Of a DNA stretch of 64,000 bases, positions 7,917 through 16,422 are shown one piece after another; positions within the stretch are counted from its first letter, which is position 1, and each line of letters begins with the position of its first letter. The notes beneath the pieces are model-generated. The model was not told the origin of the DNA. It saw only the letters and a list, made by a program, of their open reading frames with translations, and searched no databases. The translations under genes and the position numbers were made by a program. Source of the stretch: Chlorobiota bacterium. Lineage in GTDB: Bacteria; Bacteroidota; Ignavibacteria; OLB7. The stretch covers positions 310,001 to 374,000 of the forward strand of contig JAQBOZ010000027.1 of assembly GCA_028287785.1 (NCBI GenBank), written 5' to 3'.

Positions 7917-10724
7917 ATGACTTCGCGCGAGCTCCGCCAATCGTTTCTCGATTTCTTCCGTGAACGTGGACATACCATCGTCCCATCCGCCCCGGTCATC
8001 CCGCACGGCGATCCGACGCTGCTGTTCACCAACGCCGGCATGAACCAGTTCAAGGATATCTTCCTCGGCTCCGGCAAACGGGACTACGTCCGCGCGGCCG
8101 ACACGCAGAAGTGCATCCGCGCGTCCGGCAAGCACAACGATCTGGAGGATGTCGGGCACGATACCTACCATCACACCTTCTTCGAGATGCTCGGCAACTG
8201 GTCGTTCGGCGACTACTACAAGGAGGAGGCGATCTCCTGGGCGTGGGAGCTGCTGACGAAGGTATGGGGGCTGCCGCCGGAGCGCCTGCACGCCACGGTC
8301 TATCGTTCGGATGATGGAAGCGAGCGGGATCAGGAGGCGTACGATATCTGGGCGAAGCAGCCGGGGATGCGCCCCGATCATATCCACTGGTTCGGCGGCA
8401 AGGACAACTTCTGGGAGATGGGGGAGACCGGCCCGTGCGGTCCCTGCTCGGAGATCCATTACGATCGCACCCCGGACCTCTCCGGCGGGCCGCTTGTGAA
8501 CGTCGGCGTGCCGGAGGTGATCGAGATCTGGAACAACGTCTTCATCCAGTACAACCGCCGCTCCGATCGCGGCCTTGATGAGCTTCCGGCGAAGCATGTC
8601 GATACGGGCATGGGCTTCGAGCGGATCTGCGCGGTGATGCAGGGGAAGGAGAGCAACTACGACACCGATGTCTTCATGCCGATTATCAACGAGGTCGAGC
8701 GGATCTCCGGCATGACCTACAGCGGGAGCCTGACCGACAGGCCGAGCATCGCCATGCGCGTTCTCGCCGATCATATCCGCACGCTCTCCTTCGCCATCGC
8801 CGATGGCGGCGCTCCCGGCAACGCCGGCCGTGGCTACGTCCTTCGCCGCATCCTCCGCCGCGCCGTCAAGTACGCGTTTATCGACCTGAACATCAAGGAG
8901 CCGGTCTTCTACAAGCTCCTCCCGGTTCTCGTCGAGACGATGGGGGATGTCTTCCCGGAGATCAGGACGCAGCAGGCGTATATCGAGAAGATCATCAGGT
9001 CGGAGGAGGAGAGCTTCCGGGCGACGCTGGAGCGGGGAATCTGGGAGTTCGACAGCCGCGCTCGGGAAATCATAAAGGCCATTCCTTCGATCTCCAACGG
9101 CTTGCATGACGTAACGATTGACCGGAAATCCGGATCGATATGCCTGGACTATGATCTGCACCCCGGCCCACAGACAAAAGATGGTCTTGAGTTTTCCGAG
9201 AGAGATGCTGGTGCTTCTCCGGCAATCATAAGCCTCGCAAATCCCTGGCCTATCAGCAATTGGAAACTCCGTAACGGAGAGCCGGTTGCCCCGCCGGTCA
9301 TGCCGGGTTCCGATGCCTTCTTCCTTTACGATACCTGCGGCTTTCCGCTGGATCTGACCGAGCTTCTCGCGCGCGAGCTGGGCATGACCGTGGACACCGA
9401 GGGCTTCAACCAGCTCATGGCCGATCAGAAGCAGCGTGGCCGCGATGCCCGCAAGGCGCACTCGCAGGAGGCGCTCGGCGCAACGTTCGGCGGGACGACG
9501 GAGTTTATCGGCTATCATGACTGGAGCACCGACTCGAACATCATCGCGGTCGGGGAGAGCGGGGTTGTGCTGGACCGCTCGCCGTTCTACGCGGAGATGG
9601 GAGGCCAGCAGCCGGATCATGGCGAGCTGGTGATCGGCGGCGAGCGATATCATGTGAGCGATGTTCGGAAGGTCGGCTCGGCGTTCGTCCACGTCATCGA
9701 CGGGGATATCGCGGCCTCGGTCGGCGAGCGGGCGCACGCGGAGATCGACAGGATCAGGCGAAACGCCATCCAGCGGAATCACTCCGCCACGCATATCATC
9801 CATGAGGCGTTGCGGCGCACGCTGGGAACGCATGTGCAGCAGGCCGGATCGCTGGTGGCGCCGGGATATCTCCGCTTCGACTTCAATCATTTCGACAAGG
9901 TCGGTGAATCGGAGATGCGGGATATCGAGGCGATGGTCAACGCGAAGGTGCGGGAGGGGATCGTTGTGCGGACCGAGGAGCTTCCGTACGATGAGGCCCG
10001 GACCATCCCGAACGTGAAGATGTTCTTCGCCGACAAGTACGGCTCCAGGGTCCGCGTGGTGACGATCGATCCCGATTTCTCCGTGGAGTTCTGCGGCGGC
10101 ACCCACGTGGTCAACACCGCCGATATCGGGCTGGTGAAGATCGTCTCCGAGGGGAGCGTGCAGTCCGGCGTGCGGCGCATCGAGGCGCTGACCGGCACCA
10201 CGGCCGATGAGCTGCTGCTTGGGCGGTATTACGAGATCGAGCGGCTTTCGAAGCGGCTTGGCGTGCCGGACAGGGAACTGTACGAGCGGGTGGAGGCGTT
10301 GCTCGAGGAGAAGAAGCAACTGGAGAAGGATCTCGCCGAGGCGCGCGTTGCAAAGGCCGCCGGCGGGCTGGACGCCCTCCTCTCATCGGCGGTGGATCGC
10401 GATGGCGTCCGTATCGTCTCCGGCCGGGTTGCCGCGAGCGACGTGGAATCGCTCAAATCGATCGGTGACGATCTGCGGAACCGTCTGAAGAACGGCGGCG
10501 TCGGGATGCTGGGCGCGGAGATCGACGGCAAGGCCACGCTGGTCTGCGTGGTCACCGACGATCTGGTCGGCCGGTTCAGCGCCGGGAAGATCGTCGGCGC
10601 GGCGGCGAAGCTGGTGGGCGGCGGCGGCGGCGGAAAGGCGCATCTGGCGACAGCCGGCGGAAAGCTGGTGGAGAAGCTCGATGAGGCGCTCGCGGCCGTT
10701 CCCGATCTGGTCGGCGCGGCGTGA
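7917..10724 (+). CDS. alaS: Alanyl-tRNA synthetase with an in-frame insertion
   Basis: Charges tRNA-Ala and edits mischarged Ser or Gly. The 935-residue protein has the class II aminoacylation core at the N-terminus (EVGFxxG-like LFTNAGMNQFKDIFLG), the editing-site HxxxH (HSATHIIHEAL, around residue 622) and the CGGTHV zinc motif (around 726), then a C-terminal coiled coil and a Gly-rich C-Ala domain. Between the conserved EEESFRATLERGI and GSDAFFLYDTCGFPLDLTE there are about 72 more residues than in E. coli AlaRS (around 388-459, nt 9079-9292). That stretch is visibly less GC-rich and uses codons unlike the rest of the gene. No frame is broken, so the enzyme is probably functional. Confidence 0.96.
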   Translation: MTSRELRQSFLDFFRERGHTIVPSAPVIPHGDPTLLFTNAGMNQFKDIFLGSGKRDYVRAADTQKCIRASGKHNDLEDVGHDTYHHTFFEMLGNWSFGDYYKEEAISWAWELLTKVWGLPPERLHATVYRSDDGSERDQEAYDIWAKQPGMRPDHIHWFGGKDNFWEMGETGPCGPCSEIHYDRTPDLSGGPLVNVGVPEVIEIWNNVFIQYNRRSDRGLDELPAKHVDTGMGFERICAVMQGKESNYDTDVFMPIINEVERISGMTYSGSLTDRPSIAMRVLADHIRTLSFAIADGGAPGNAGRGYVLRRILRRAVKYAFIDLNIKEPVFYKLLPVLVETMGDVFPEIRTQQAYIEKIIRSEEESFRATLERGIWEFDSRAREIIKAIPSISNGLHDVTIDRKSGSICLDYDLHPGPQTKDGLEFSERDAGASPAIISLANPWPISNWKLRNGEPVAPPVMPGSDAFFLYDTCGFPLDLTELLARELGMTVDTEGFNQLMADQKQRGRDARKAHSQEALGATFGGTTEFIGYHDWSTDSNIIAVGESGVVLDRSPFYAEMGGQQPDHGELVIGGERYHVSDVRKVGSAFVHVIDGDIAASVGERAHAEIDRIRRNAIQRNHSATHIIHEALRRTLGTHVQQAGSLVAPGYLRFDFNHFDKVGESEMRDIEAMVNAKVREGIVVRTEELPYDEARTIPNVKMFFADKYGSRVRVVTIDPDFSVEFCGGTHVVNTADIGLVKIVSEGSVQSGVRRIEALTGTTADELLLGRYYEIERLSKRLGVPDRELYERVEALLEEKKQLEKDLAEARVAKAAGGLDALLSSAVDRDGVRIVSGRVAASDVESLKSIGDDLRNRLKNGGVGMLGAEIDGKATLVCVVTDDLVGRFSAGKIVGAAAKLVGGGGGGKAHLATAGGKLVEKLDEALAAVPDLVGAA

Positions 10725-10848
10725 TCGCGATCGGCTTTCGGGGCGTTGATGTTCGCAGTGGAGAAGTATCGTTAATTGATGTGTTATATCGTTCGAATCA
10801 GGCTCATCGACGGGAAACGATGTCTGCGATCTCCTTCAATATCGGATC

Positions 10849-11487
10849 GTGCCCGAATTCTTCATGCCATATCCGGCGTTTATCGCGGGGTGGCCGATGA
10901 TGGGGCGCCAACCGAGCGGCACCGACCCGATCCGGCAGCTTATCGATGAGCATGAGATCTTCATGGAAGCCCTGAACGATCTCGCTGCCGCGATGCTGCT
11001 TGTGCCGGAGGGGGCGCGGGAGCTTCCGCCCGGCGTGTTTGCCACGGCCGAGGCGATCTGGCGCGCGGTCAACGAGCATCTGAACGTCCATTTCGTGAAG
11101 GAGGAGGAGGTCTTCTTCCCCTACATCGAGCGGATGATCCCCGGCGCCCGCGTCAAGTTCCAGTTCCTTCACGTCGATCACGACCGGCTTCGGGAGAACT
11201 TCGAGGAGTACACGGAGGCGCTTCAGAACTACCGGGCGTTCGGCGGGAGCATGGGAGGGGTAAGGACGATACGGCTGGTGGCCGGTGAGATGATCCGGTG
11301 GTTCTACTACCATATCATCGCCGAGGACGCAGTCTATTTCGATATCGCCGAGCGGACGATGTCGCCGGAGGAATCGCGCGAGGTGCTGGGGAGGATGCGG
11401 TCGATCGAGGCGCGCCTCCGGGAGCAGGTTGCCCCGTTCGTCGAGAAGCGGGAGGATTTCCGCCCGCCGACGCCCGCCGATCTCTGA
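10849..11487 (+). CDS. Hemerythrin-like HHE domain protein
   Basis: A 212-residue predicted four-helix-bundle diiron protein. Candidate metal ligands are spread in the hemerythrin order: DEHEIFMEAL (around 33-42), HLNVHFVKEEE (around 76-86), VDHDRLREN (around 103-111) and YYHIIAEDAVYF (around 150-161). This arrangement matches the HHE cation-binding family, whose members bind O2, NO or iron or sense them; which applies here cannot be told. Starts at 10864 (MPYPAF) and 10894 (MMGRQ) are possible, since the first residues precede the domain. It is a single gene that converges on a substrate-binding lipoprotein. Confidence 0.85.
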   Translation: MPEFFMPYPAFIAGWPMMGRQPSGTDPIRQLIDEHEIFMEALNDLAAAMLLVPEGARELPPGVFATAEAIWRAVNEHLNVHFVKEEEVFFPYIERMIPGARVKFQFLHVDHDRLRENFEEYTEALQNYRAFGGSMGGVRTIRLVAGEMIRWFYYHIIAEDAVYFDIAERTMSPEESREVLGRMRSIEARLREQVAPFVEKREDFRPPTPADL

Positions 11488-11494
11488 GAGACGT

Positions 11495-11574
11495 GCACAG
11501 GGTATTGCCCTGTGCGCCAGATATTGCGCCCCTCCGGGGCTTGGGGAGATGCCGCGGATGAGGTTGTTCAACAG
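11495..11574. repeat. Two-hairpin intergenic repeat (family 2, copy 2, inverted)
   Basis: The reverse complement of the family: TGTTGAACAACCTCATCCGC, then the GCCCCGGAGGGGCGC core at about 11526-11540, and a hairpin GCACAGGG...CCCTGTGC at 11495-11515. It lies exactly between the convergent hemerythrin-like and substrate-binding protein genes. Confidence 0.85.
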
Positions 11575-11575
11575 A

Positions 11576-12577
11576 CTACATCCCTGATCCGGGGACGATC
11601 TCGGCGCCGTACTTCTTCAGCAGCGCCTTCGGCTCCGCGCCGTGAAGCGCCTCGTAGATCGCCTTCATCCCCTGGCCGATTCTCGGGCCCGGCCTGATGG
11701 CGATATCGAGCGGGATGATATAGATGCGGTTTGCCTTGACGGCCCTCAGATCCTTCCATTCGGGATAGTCCGCCAGCAGCGCCGGAACCGCGTCCCACGA
11801 TGTGGCCGGCATCAGAATCACATCGGGGTCCTGGAGGAGCAGCTCCTCCCGGTTGTACTTCGGATAGTTCTCGGTGGCCCCGGCGGCGATATTCCTACCC
11901 CCGGCCAGCTCTATCTCCTCGGCCAGAAATCCCCGGCTGGCGGTGATCAGCGGAGACTTGTCGATCACGATAAACGTCGAAACCTTCTCCCCCTGCCTCG
12001 CGAGCCTCGTGATGGAATCGATGGTTTTCCGCAGTTCCGCGGTCATCTGCCGGGCCTGAGTAACTTTTCCGAGCAGAATCCCAATAGTATCAATGGTCGC
12101 GAGGGTATGGGCCACGCTGTCCTGCCGCATCACATAGGCCGGGAGCTTCAGGTCGCGGAGCTTGTCGTAGTTGCCGTTGGTGTTGCCAACCTGTGTCATC
12201 AGGATCAGATCGGGCTTCAGGCCGATGATCTTCTCGAAATTGATCGAGAGCATATCGGCCACCGGCGGCAGGCGAAGCGCCTCGGGGGGATAGTTGCAGA
12301 ACGATGTCCTCCCTATCAGCCTCTCCCCGGCGCCAAGCGCGTAGACGATCTCCGTCAGGTTCGGGGCAAGTGAAATCACTCTTTGGGCGGGGCCGTTCAA
12401 CACGAGCCGTCCCCCCATCACGTCAGTAAGGCGAATTGCGCCGGTGGAATCGGTCCGCGTGGAGGGAGTGGATGGCTCCCGCCGGTTGCAGCCGCCGGCC
12501 AGCAACAGTGCCAGCATCCCGCCGATCAGGAGATGGAAGCCGCCGATGCGCGGATGAGTGATCGTGTGTGTAGACAT
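11576..12577 (-). CDS. Periplasmic substrate-binding lipoprotein (BtuF/FhuD-like)
   Basis: A 333-residue lipoprotein of the helical-backbone metal-receptor class (ABC uptake of iron-siderophores, haem or cobalamin). I start it at 12577 (MSTHTITHP), which places the lipobox LLLAGGC about 29 residues in. The core begins with RVISLAPNLTEIVYALGAGERLIG, then DFEKIIGLKPDLIL-like (NFEKIIGLKPDLIL) and PDVILMPATSWDAVPAL, all typical of BtuF-type receptors. No permease or ATPase gene is near, so it is an orphan; its transporter must be elsewhere. The ligand cannot be decided: the sequence pattern fits cobalamin and ferric siderophore receptors alike. Confidence 0.88.
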   Translation of the reverse strand: MSTHTITHPRIGGFHLLIGGMLALLLAGGCNRREPSTPSTRTDSTGAIRLTDVMGGRLVLNGPAQRVISLAPNLTEIVYALGAGERLIGRTSFCNYPPEALRLPPVADMLSINFEKIIGLKPDLILMTQVGNTNGNYDKLRDLKLPAYVMRQDSVAHTLATIDTIGILLGKVTQARQMTAELRKTIDSITRLARQGEKVSTFIVIDKSPLITASRGFLAEEIELAGGRNIAAGATENYPKYNREELLLQDPDVILMPATSWDAVPALLADYPEWKDLRAVKANRIYIIPLDIAIRPGPRIGQGMKAIYEALHGAEPKALLKKYGAEIVPGSGM

Positions 12578-12669
12578 GGAAAATATTGATAGAGGGCAAA
12601 GATACGGCCCTCCCTGAGTCCCTCCCATAGCTCGTCAGATCTTCGTTCGTATAACTTTTCTGAACCGAA

Positions 12670-15600
12670 ATGCGATTGTTACACCCCTTCTCAGTGCGGA
12701 TGGTCCCCGGTCGCGGTCTGGCGATCACTCTCCTCCTCCTCGTTTCCTCCATTTCCCACGCATTTGCCCAGGGGCTTCCGAAGGAGAATCCCCAGGAGAC
12801 GATCCGGCAGCGGGATGAGGAGTATCGCGAATCGCTCGAACGCTCCAAGGAGGAGGGCTTCGAGGAGGATGTGCGCGGTCGTGATGAGTGGTTCACGTTT
12901 CAGCGCCGGTTTCCCTACGATGTGATCCCCGCCGGCGCCCATGCCGCGGCGATCCGCGAGACCAGGTCCATGGAGGACCGGCTCCAGGCATCGCTTGGCA
13001 GGAAGGGGCTGCCATCGCTTCTTTCCACGACCCAGTGGGAGTCGATCGGGCCGATCAATATCGGCGGGCGCATCCCGGCGGTGGCCTATCATCCCACCAA
13101 GAAGGGGGTGTTCCTGATCGGCTCGGCATCGGGGGGCATCTGGAAAACCACCGATGAGGGGGCCACCTGGATCTCCACGTTCGACAAGGAATCCTCGATG
13201 TCGATCGGCGCGATCGCCTTCGATTACTCCCACCCGAACATCGTCTATGTCGGGACCGGGGAGAGCTGGGCGGCCTCGGCCGATTATTTCGGCGACGGCA
13301 TGTTCAAGTCAACCGACGAGGGGCTCACCTGGAAGAACATCGGCCTGAACGATGTCAGCGGCTTCGCCAAGATCTTCGTCAACCGGCAGAACCCCGATAT
13401 CATCTACGCGCTCGGCGCCAAGGGGAATGTGGGGTTCTATCGCTCCACCAACGCGGGGGCCACCTGGAGCCGGACGCTCAGCATCACCGGCATGGATATG
13501 TCGGTCGATCCCAAGAACTGCAATACGCTCCTCATCTCGTCATCATCATCGGTCATGCGCTCCACCGATGGCGGCCTCACCTTCAAGACCGTCAACACCG
13601 GCCTGACGCTCAGCAACGCCAGCCGCATCAGCGTCGCGCTTGCCCCATCCGATGCCACCCACGCCTATGCGCTGGTTGCGCGTAACAAGGGGCAGGGGCT
13701 CTACAATTACGCCGAGATGTATGCCTCGACCAACGGCGGCACAAGCTGGACGATGACGAAGAACATGGGAGGGGAGTTCTTTCACGAGCAGGGTTTCTAC
13801 GACAATTTCCTTCTGGGCCATCCCACCAACCCCGATGCGGTGCTCGAGGGGGGAATCGACGTGTACCGGAGCGATGACGGCGGCGTGGTGGCGCTCAACC
13901 TTACGAACTCCTATTCCAGCCTTGGCGATCCGAACACCGTGCATCCCGATCAGCACGCCGTGGAGTTCAACCCGAACGATCCCGATGAGATTCTGCTGGG
14001 GAACGATGGCGGGCTCTACATCTCGAAGGATGGCGGCTCCTCCTGGGCGCATATCAGCCTGAACCTTCCCATCACCCAGTTCTACAAGATGGATGTCGAT
14101 GCCAATGTCGCCACGAAGGTGTACGGCGGATCGCAGGACAACGGGAGCAGCGGATCGCTCAATACCGGAAAGGCCAGCCGCAACTGGAAGTCGATCTCCG
14201 GGGGCGATGGCTTCTACGTTGCCGCCGATCCGTACAACCCCGGCATCGTCTATTCGGAGATCTACTACGGCACGCCGATCTACCGCGTGAACACCGACAA
14301 CCTCAGCGACGTTCAGGTTATCGATCAGGGGATCACCGATCAGGGGGGGGAGAAGGGGGACTGGTCATCGCCGCTTGCGGTCAGCATCGCCGATGGGAGC
14401 ATCTACAGCGGGCGTCGCAATCTCTGGCGCTCCTCCAACGGCGGCGGCTCCTGGGACCGGCTTGCTCCCGGCGTCAGCGGGTTTATCTCCGCGATCGGCC
14501 TCTCCCTCACGGAGCCCGACAAGATGCTGGTTGGAAGCAACAACGGCGAAGTCCGTTACTCTCTGAACGGCGGCCAGACATGGGCGCGCTCCACCGGCTT
14601 CACGACACGGCACGTGACCGATATCCGGTTCGATCCGGCGATGCCGAACCGGGTCTATATGACCCTCTCCGGCTTCGGCGTCCCGCATGTCTACCGTTCC
14701 GACGATAACGGCGCCACGTTCACCAGCATCTCCTCCAACCTGCCGAACGCGCCGGTCAACTGCATCGCCATCGATCCGCTCGACGTTACCCATCTCTTCA
14801 TCGGCACCGATGCCGGCGCGTTCGTCAGCCTGGATGGCGGCGGGACGTGGCTTCCCTTCAACGAGGGGCTTCCGCTGGCGCCGGTGGTGGATATGAGAAT
14901 TCATCTCGACGGCCATGTGCTGATCGCCGCGACGCACGGTCGCTCGATGTACAAGATCCCCATCGACGTGGTTCAGCCGCAGCCGACGATGATCACGCCG
15001 ATCGGCAATGAGACGTTCGCCACCCCCGCCACGATTCCGGTGACGTGGCTTGGCCTTACGCCGCCGGTCCGTGTCTCGATCAGCTACGATGGCGGAACAA
15101 CCTACATGCTGGCGGCCGACAACGTAACCGGCACCACGGTATCCATATCCGTTCCCACCATCCGTACAACCACCGCCAGGGTGAAGGTGGAGGAGATCAA
15201 CGGCAACCGCTCTCTGGCCAGCGGCGACTTCTCGCTGACCGCGCCGACCAATGGCTCCGAGGTAAACGCCAAGACCTTCGTTGCCGAGGCGATCGAGGTG
15301 CGTAAAGGCTATATCTGGGCCACCGTCCGTGGAAGCGATTCGCTCTACAAGCTCAAGCTGCCGTTCCTGGCAACCCGTCAGGGGCTTGTCAGGATCAATG
15401 TTCCGGGGCATGTCCGCGATATGGCCTATGACTCCACATTCGATCGGTTCTACATGCTGGTGACCGGCGATGACTTCAAGAGCCCGAAGCTCTACATCAT
15501 GGATACCACCGGGGTGGGACAGGGAGAGATCCATCTGCCCACTGGTCTGGACAGCGCGAGCGGCGTTGCCATGTATCAGGGATCGATCGCGATCATCTCC

Positions 15601-16266
15601 CCCGGCGCGCAGGGGGAGATCGTGCTGATCGATACCGCCGGAACCCTTATCAGCAGAACAAAGGGGTTGCAGGGAACCACCGAGCCGGATCGGCGCGGGC
15701 TTGCGTGGGATGGTTCGGGACTGTTGCAGGGGATCGTCGTGAAGGATACCACCTCGTGGTTCGGAAGCCGTCTGGAGCGGGTCATCTTCGCCGACAGGCC
15801 GACGGTCGGATCGGTGACGCCGGTGGTCCTTCCATCGATCAAGACGCTTCAGTTCTACGGCATTGCCACCGAGTTCGCGAGCGCCGGCGCCGGGAAGCTG
15901 GTGGTGTGGACAACCGATACCAGCGGCGCCTTCTACAAGTTCATTCAGGATGCCAGCGGCGTGGATTACTCCATGCCGACGGCGGTCGGCGGACGGTCGC
16001 GCGTGGTTGCGATCGGCGAGATCTCCCCGAACCCGTTCCGGGGCGAAACGCGGGTCAGCTTTACGCTGAGCAGCGGAAGGGATATCTCGCTGGACCTGTA
16101 TCGTCCCGATGGTTCGCTCGTCGCCAATCTTCTCTCCGGGTCGGTCGAGGCCGGGGAACACAGCGTGACGGTGGATGGGATGCTGCTTGCCAGCGGCATC
16201 TATTACGCCGTGCTTCGGGGGAATGCCGGCGAGCGCGATGTTCGTCCCGTGGTGGTGGTCAAATAA
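12670..16266 (+). CDS. Giant sortilin-like beta-propeller protein with T9SS sorting domain (A)
   Basis: A 1198-residue secreted protein. It has a signal peptide (residues 1-34, ending SHAFAQ) and a charged linker with RRFPYDVIPAG. A long beta-propeller region (around 120-765) carries about ten Asp-box/BNR motifs of the form S-x-D-x-G-x-T-W, for example TTDEGATW, STDEGLTW, SKDGGSSW and SLDGGGTW. An Ig-like domain (around 768-855) and a second propeller-like part (around 870-1100) follow. The C-terminus ends in a Por-type sorting domain (EISPNPFRGETRVSFTL ... SGIYYAVLR, around 1113-1198). It should be exported by Sec and type IX secretion and attached or released at the cell surface. It resembles the VPS10/sortilin-related glycosyl-hydrolase-like family; no catalytic residues can be assigned. 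Protein B follows as a tandem paralogue. Confidence 0.9.
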   Translation: MRLLHPFSVRMVPGRGLAITLLLLVSSISHAFAQGLPKENPQETIRQRDEEYRESLERSKEEGFEEDVRGRDEWFTFQRRFPYDVIPAGAHAAAIRETRSMEDRLQASLGRKGLPSLLSTTQWESIGPINIGGRIPAVAYHPTKKGVFLIGSASGGIWKTTDEGATWISTFDKESSMSIGAIAFDYSHPNIVYVGTGESWAASADYFGDGMFKSTDEGLTWKNIGLNDVSGFAKIFVNRQNPDIIYALGAKGNVGFYRSTNAGATWSRTLSITGMDMSVDPKNCNTLLISSSSSVMRSTDGGLTFKTVNTGLTLSNASRISVALAPSDATHAYALVARNKGQGLYNYAEMYASTNGGTSWTMTKNMGGEFFHEQGFYDNFLLGHPTNPDAVLEGGIDVYRSDDGGVVALNLTNSYSSLGDPNTVHPDQHAVEFNPNDPDEILLGNDGGLYISKDGGSSWAHISLNLPITQFYKMDVDANVATKVYGGSQDNGSSGSLNTGKASRNWKSISGGDGFYVAADPYNPGIVYSEIYYGTPIYRVNTDNLSDVQVIDQGITDQGGEKGDWSSPLAVSIADGSIYSGRRNLWRSSNGGGSWDRLAPGVSGFISAIGLSLTEPDKMLVGSNNGEVRYSLNGGQTWARSTGFTTRHVTDIRFDPAMPNRVYMTLSGFGVPHVYRSDDNGATFTSISSNLPNAPVNCIAIDPLDVTHLFIGTDAGAFVSLDGGGTWLPFNEGLPLAPVVDMRIHLDGHVLIAATHGRSMYKIPIDVVQPQPTMITPIGNETFATPATIPVTWLGLTPPVRVSISYDGGTTYMLAADNVTGTTVSISVPTIRTTTARVKVEEINGNRSLASGDFSLTAPTNGSEVNAKTFVAEAIEVRKGYIWATVRGSDSLYKLKLPFLATRQGLVRINVPGHVRDMAYDSTFDRFYMLVTGDDFKSPKLYIMDTTGVGQGEIHLPTGLDSASGVAMYQGSIAIISPGAQGEIVLIDTAGTLISRTKGLQGTTEPDRRGLAWDGSGLLQGIVVKDTTSWFGSRLERVIFADRPTVGSVTPVVLPSIKTLQFYGIATEFASAGAGKLVVWTTDTSGAFYKFIQDASGVDYSMPTAVGGRSRVVAIGEISPNPFRGETRVSFTLSSGRDISLDLYRPDGSLVANLLSGSVEAGEHSVTVDGMLLASGIYYAVLRGNAGERDVRPVVVVK

Positions 16267-16422
16267 CTTTCTCTCCCGGATACGGCATGTAACGCGATGG
16301 GGGCCGGTGCGCGGTCCCCGTCGCGCTCCTCCTTCCGCCACGCCCGTGGTCCCTCCCATCTTGTTGCCTTGGCTTCCGGTGGCTATCTTATGCATCCTCA
16401 GTATCCGTTCAATCTGTTTCCT

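Noticed and set aside
9079-9292. Intein or homing element inside alaS
   Set aside because: No nucleophile Cys/Ser at a splice junction, no C-terminal HN, no endonuclease motif; only about 72 residues.
7542-10319. A 925-codon open frame on the minus strand
   Set aside because: It is the antisense of alaS and part of def; no recognisable motifs, Arg/Asp-rich shadow.
10849-12577. Iron-uptake or defence operon joining the hemerythrin-like and BtuF-like genes
   Set aside because: The genes converge and are separated by a family-2 repeat, so they are not co-transcribed.
14365-16395. A 676-codon minus-strand frame opposite sortilin-like gene A (and a similar one at 17449-19476)
   Set aside because: Antisense to proteins with clear signal peptides, Asp-boxes and T9SS domains; the shadow has none of these.
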